Notes under the pieces: model-generated
Told to the model about the DNA's origin: nothing
Database searches by the model: none
The model's input: the letters and a program-made list of their open reading frames with translations, nothing else
Part shown: positions 59,379 through 64,000 of the stretch, one piece after another
Layout of the letters: each line of letters starts with the position of its first letter
Position numbering within the stretch: position 1 is the first letter of the stretch
Assembly (NCBI RefSeq): GCF_021352225.1
Contig: NZ_JAAUVI010000001.1
Coordinates: 186,001 to 250,000 of the forward strand
Origin: Methylobacterium sp. C25
Lineage (GTDB): Bacteria; Pseudomonadota; Alphaproteobacteria; Rhizobiales; Beijerinckiaceae
Direction of reading: 5' to 3'
Length of the DNA: 64,000 nucleotides
Program-made: the position numbers and the translations under genes

Positions 59379-61919
59379 TCAGGCCACCTTCACCCGCCAG
59401 ATCTCCTCGGCGTATTCGCGCATCGAGCGATCGGACGAGAACCACGCCATCCGCGCGGTATTGAGGATCGCCGCGCGCCACCAGGTGGCCGGGCGCTTCC
59501 AGGCCGCGTCGATCTCGCGCTGTACCCGCCAATAATCGTCGAAATCGACGGTCAGCAGGTAGGGATCGTGGTAGCGCAGCCCGTCGACCAGCGAGCCGTA
59601 GCGGCCGCGTTCCTCCGGCGAAAAGACGCCCGACCCGATCGCGTCGAGCGCTGCCGCTAGCCGCGGCGAGGCGGCGATCGCCCGCTGCGCATAGGCAGGC
59701 TCCGCGACGCGCTGCTGCACGCCGGCGGCGTCGAGGCCAAAGATGAAGATGTTGTCCGCCCCGACATGGTCGCGGATTTCGATATTGGCGCCGTCGAGCG
59801 TGCCGACGGTGAGCGCGCCATTCAGCGCCAGTTTCATATTGCCGGTGCCAGAGGCTTCCATGCCTGCCGTCGAGATCTGCTCGGAGAGGTCGGCCGCCGG
59901 GATAATCGCCTCGGCGAGACTCACCGAGTAGTTCGGCAGGAAGACCAGCTTCAGCCGGCCGGCAATGTCCGGATCGTCGTTGATGGTCCGGCCGATGTCG
60001 TTGGCGAGCTTGATGATCAGCTTCGCCTGGACGTAGCTCGGTGCCGCCTTGCCGCCGAAGATCTTGACGCGCGGCGTCCAGTCCTTGTGCGGGGCCTCCT
60101 TGATCGCCTGATAGAGCGCCACCGTCTCCACCAAGTTCAGGAGCTGGCGCTTGTATTCGTGGATGCGTTTGATCTGCACGTCGAACAGCGCGGCGGGATC
60201 GACCGCGATGCCGGTGCGCTCGACGATGACCTGGGCGAGCCGACGCTTGCGAGCGCGCCGCACGGCCGCATAGCGCTTGCGGAAATCCGGATCGTCGGCG
60301 TGGTCGGCCAGCCCGAGCAGCAGCTCGGGATCGTCGAGAACGCCCTCGCCGACGGTCTCAACGGCAAGCTGCGTCAACTCGGGATTGGCGTTGTGCAACC
60401 AGCGGCGGAAGGTGATGCCGTTGGTCTTGTTGACGATTTTCTCCGGTTCCAGTTCGTGCAGCGGCTTGAAGAGCGTGGTCTTCAGGAGGTCGCTGTGCAG
60501 GGCCGAGACGCCGTTCACGCGGCGCGAGCCGTGGAAGGCGAGATGCCCCATCCGCACGCGCTTGCCGTGCGACTCGTCGATGAGCGAGACCGCGGCGACG
60601 TGGGCGGCGTCGCCTTTGCCCTGCTTGGCTTGCTCCTCGAGGTGCATCCAGTTGATCAGATAGATGATCTGCATGTGGCGCGGCAGCAGCCGCTCCATCA
60701 GCTCGACGGGCCAGGTTTCCAGGGCCTCGGGTAGCAGGGTGTGGTTGGTATAGCCGAGCGTATTCGTGGTGATGTGCCAGGCATCCTCGTAGGTGAAGTC
60801 GTGCTCCTCCATGAGGATGCGCATCAGCTCGGGCACCGCGATGGCCGGGTGCGTGTCGTTGAGCTGGATCGCGGCATGGTCTGGCAGTGAGCGCAGGTCG
60901 CCGCGCTCGTTCAGGTGCCGTCGCACCAGGTCCTGCAGCGAGGCCGAGGTGAAGAAGTATTCCTGGCGCAGGCGCAGCTCCTGGCCCTCGGCCGAGGAAT
61001 CACTCGGATAGAGCACGCGGGAGATCGACTCTGCGCGAGCCCGGCCGGCCACCGCGCCGACATGGTCGCCGTGGTTGAAGCGGGCGAGTTCCACCGGCGC
61101 GTCTGCCTCGGCCTTCCAGAGGCGGAGCTGGTTCACGTGCCGGCCGCGCCAGCCGACCACGGGGATGTCGTAGGCGACTGCGTTGACGGTCTCGGCCGGA
61201 TGCCACTGGCGGCGGATATTATCGCCGCTGGCCGACATGGTGACATGGCCGCCGAAGCCGATGCGATAGGTCGATTCCGGGCGTGGGAACTCCCACGGGT
61301 TGCCTTCCGCCAGCCAAGTCTCCGGCGCCTCGCGCTGCCAGCCATCCTCCATCGACTGGCGGAAGATACCGTGATCGTAACGGATGCCGTAGCCGATAGC
61401 GGGGATCGACAGGCTCGCCATGCTTTCCATGAAGCAGGCCGCGAGACGACCGAGGCCTCCATTGCCGAGTGCGGCGTCAGGCTCGGCCTCCTCGACCTCG
61501 TTCAGTTCGACGCCGAGGTCCCTGAGCGCCGCCTTGGTGGTCTCGACGAGGCGCAGATTGTTCATCGCGTCCGACAGGAGCCGGCCGATCAGGAATTCCA
61601 GCGAGAGATAGTAGACCCGCTTCTCCGGGACCTTGCCGCTGCTGCCCTCATGGCAGGCATCGACGATCCGGTCGCGCAAAGCCAACGCGGTCGCCGCGAA
61701 CCAGTCGCGGTCACGGGCACTCTCGGGCGTCTTGCCGAGCGCATAGACGAGCTTGGCCCGGATGGCTTCCCGCAGCTCGACCACGGCATCGCCATTGAAG
61801 AGCTTCTCCTTTGCGAGCGCCCGCGTCGCCGCCGATTCCCTCGCGAACTTGGCAGACGACGCCGCGGATGCATCCGCGTCCGCCGCCGACTCGTGACGAG
61901 CCTCAGCTTCGTTGAGCAT
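59379..61919 (-). CDS. glgP: Glycogen/starch/alpha-glucan phosphorylase
   Basis: I take ATG 61917-61919 as start because AAGGGGGA lies seven bases upstream; ATGs at 62018 and 62057 are in frame and would add 33-46 basic, unconserved residues. The 846-residue protein has the GT35 layout. The N-terminal domain has YYLSLEFLIGRLLSDAMNNL and NGGLGRLAACFMESMASL. The PLP lysine lies near residue 695 in GTGNMKLALNGALT. It releases glucose 1-phosphate from glycogen or maltodextrin using phosphate. It is divergent from a GH13 alpha-glucosidase, so the locus handles storage or alpha-glucan turnover. Glycogen synthase and branching genes are outside the window. Confidence 0.95.
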   Translation of the reverse strand: MLNEAEARHESAADADASAASSAKFARESAATRALAKEKLFNGDAVVELREAIRAKLVYALGKTPESARDRDWFAATALALRDRIVDACHEGSSGKVPEKRVYYLSLEFLIGRLLSDAMNNLRLVETTKAALRDLGVELNEVEEAEPDAALGNGGLGRLAACFMESMASLSIPAIGYGIRYDHGIFRQSMEDGWQREAPETWLAEGNPWEFPRPESTYRIGFGGHVTMSASGDNIRRQWHPAETVNAVAYDIPVVGWRGRHVNQLRLWKAEADAPVELARFNHGDHVGAVAGRARAESISRVLYPSDSSAEGQELRLRQEYFFTSASLQDLVRRHLNERGDLRSLPDHAAIQLNDTHPAIAVPELMRILMEEHDFTYEDAWHITTNTLGYTNHTLLPEALETWPVELMERLLPRHMQIIYLINWMHLEEQAKQGKGDAAHVAAVSLIDESHGKRVRMGHLAFHGSRRVNGVSALHSDLLKTTLFKPLHELEPEKIVNKTNGITFRRWLHNANPELTQLAVETVGEGVLDDPELLLGLADHADDPDFRKRYAAVRRARKRRLAQVIVERTGIAVDPAALFDVQIKRIHEYKRQLLNLVETVALYQAIKEAPHKDWTPRVKIFGGKAAPSYVQAKLIIKLANDIGRTINDDPDIAGRLKLVFLPNYSVSLAEAIIPAADLSEQISTAGMEASGTGNMKLALNGALTVGTLDGANIEIRDHVGADNIFIFGLDAAGVQQRVAEPAYAQRAIAASPRLAAALDAIGSGVFSPEERGRYGSLVDGLRYHDPYLLTVDFDDYWRVQREIDAAWKRPATWWRAAILNTARMAWFSSDRSMREYAEEIWRVKVA

Positions 61920-62309
61920 CTTCAGGTCCCCCTTCGTCGCTACCGGAGCGCGTCCGGACTCCGAGGGCTTCACGCGCTTCTTTCGGCGCTGATCAGCTCC
62001 GGGTGCTTCGTCCGGCATGGTGTCCCCGGTTGTATCGGTCTGTCGAGACTTCGGCATGGTGCACGCCCAGGCAGCAAATGCTTTGCCTGCTCATCTGTGT
62101 CCCGGTCGACACAAACCGCGCCGCAGCAACGACGCATGGACCGTGCCGATGTGCTCTTGAAGCCTTCCTGAACGAGCGAACAGCGCAGGTGTTCCGTCCG
62201 GATACGGCAAAGGATCGGTTATTGCGAACGTGATTCGATGTCTCGCTTTGAGAGACAACAGCGGCTAAGCTTGCCCTGTGCACCATGAGGATTGGCCGGG
62301 GAAATCCTG
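61920..62309. promoter_or_regulatory. Divergent glgP / GH13 control region with inverted repeats
   Basis: This region carries TGTGTC (62096-62101) with GACACA (62108-62113), and TGTCTC (62239-62244) with GAGACA (62252-62257), spaced 6 and 7 bases. They are related half-sites (TGTSTC) in the shared promoter region of two glucan-degrading genes and could be bound by one dimeric sugar regulator. No regulator gene is adjacent. Confidence 0.4.
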
Positions 62310-63914
<1,605 letters not shown>

Positions 63915-63917
63915 TCA

Positions 63918-63937
63918 CGCGTTTTTGTTGCAACGCG
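63918..63937 (+). terminator. Weak hairpin after GH13 gene
   Basis: CGCGTT (63918-63923) pairs with AACGCG (63932-63937), with a short T-run within the loop. It could act as a weak terminator. From here to 64000 no gene is seen. Confidence 0.35.
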
Positions 63938-64000
63938 AGATATGAAAAGCTTTCGTTAACCCAGTTGATGGCCTGGATTGTGCAACGCAATTCTGCAGTT

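Overview
The window is dense, GC-rich chromosomal DNA with no sign of plasmid, phage or insertion-sequence content. Gene content and order suggest an alphaproteobacterium of the order Hyphomicrobiales, most like Methylobacterium/Methylorubrum. The markers are DUF6894 and DUF6481 small proteins, twin 69-residue cold-shock proteins, a Pat-type acetyltransferase, the cluster DUF177-plsX-fabH-ihfA-merR, and an ornithine decarboxylase near a homospermidine synthase. This placement is inferred from family knowledge, not from a database search.

Layout. 1-3.8 kb: sensor kinase tail, Dps, and small stress-type genes including two cold-shock genes (csp) with matching structured leaders. 4-6 kb: flagellar stator motA-motB. 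6.2-11.7 kb: Pat-like acyltransferase, a membrane-anchored Mrr-type nuclease, and zwf. 11.8-21.4 kb: a four-gene RND efflux operon (adaptor, two pumps, outer-membrane factor) with overlapping reading frames. 22-31 kb: a PLP aminotransferase, a DUF4112 protein, a lone YejE-type permease, a propionate/acetate CoA-transferase, a glycine-rich secreted protein with a BA14K-like tail, and a very large DUF2339 membrane protein. 31.2-36.2 kb: the prkA-yeaH-spoVR module. 36.4-42.4 kb: small unknowns, then the fatty-acid/phospholipid initiation cluster with ihfA and merR, a bc1-assembly chaperone and divergent bamE. 42.4-46.4 kb: HAD phosphatase, Old Yellow Enzyme, GNAT and periplasmic glucan protein OpgG/D.

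46.4-51.1 kb is a polyamine locus: a long structured leader, ornithine decarboxylase, a GNAT, a small unknown protein and homospermidine synthase. Together they would convert ornithine to putrescine and then to homospermidine. 51.1-54 kb: a divergent TetR/SDR pair with two tandem palindromic operators, a small Smr-like protein and a sugar-epimerase-type SDR. 54-59.3 kb: a GGDEF-EAL membrane protein, a single-domain response regulator, and a flavin-reductase-like protein lacking its usual cofactor motifs. 59.3-63.9 kb: divergent glycogen phosphorylase and GH13 alpha-glucosidase.

The strongest unexplained signals are non-coding. They are the shared 9-bp long-range helix in both csp leaders, the twin TetR-type operators, a 12-bp perfect inverted repeat and an orphan hairpin in the 21.4-22.0 kb gap, and the leader upstream of ornithine decarboxylase. 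Among proteins, the roughly 110-residue Ser/Gly/Ala insertion in one RND pump and the degenerate flavin reductase stand out. No dedicated defence system, CRISPR array, tRNA or rRNA was found.
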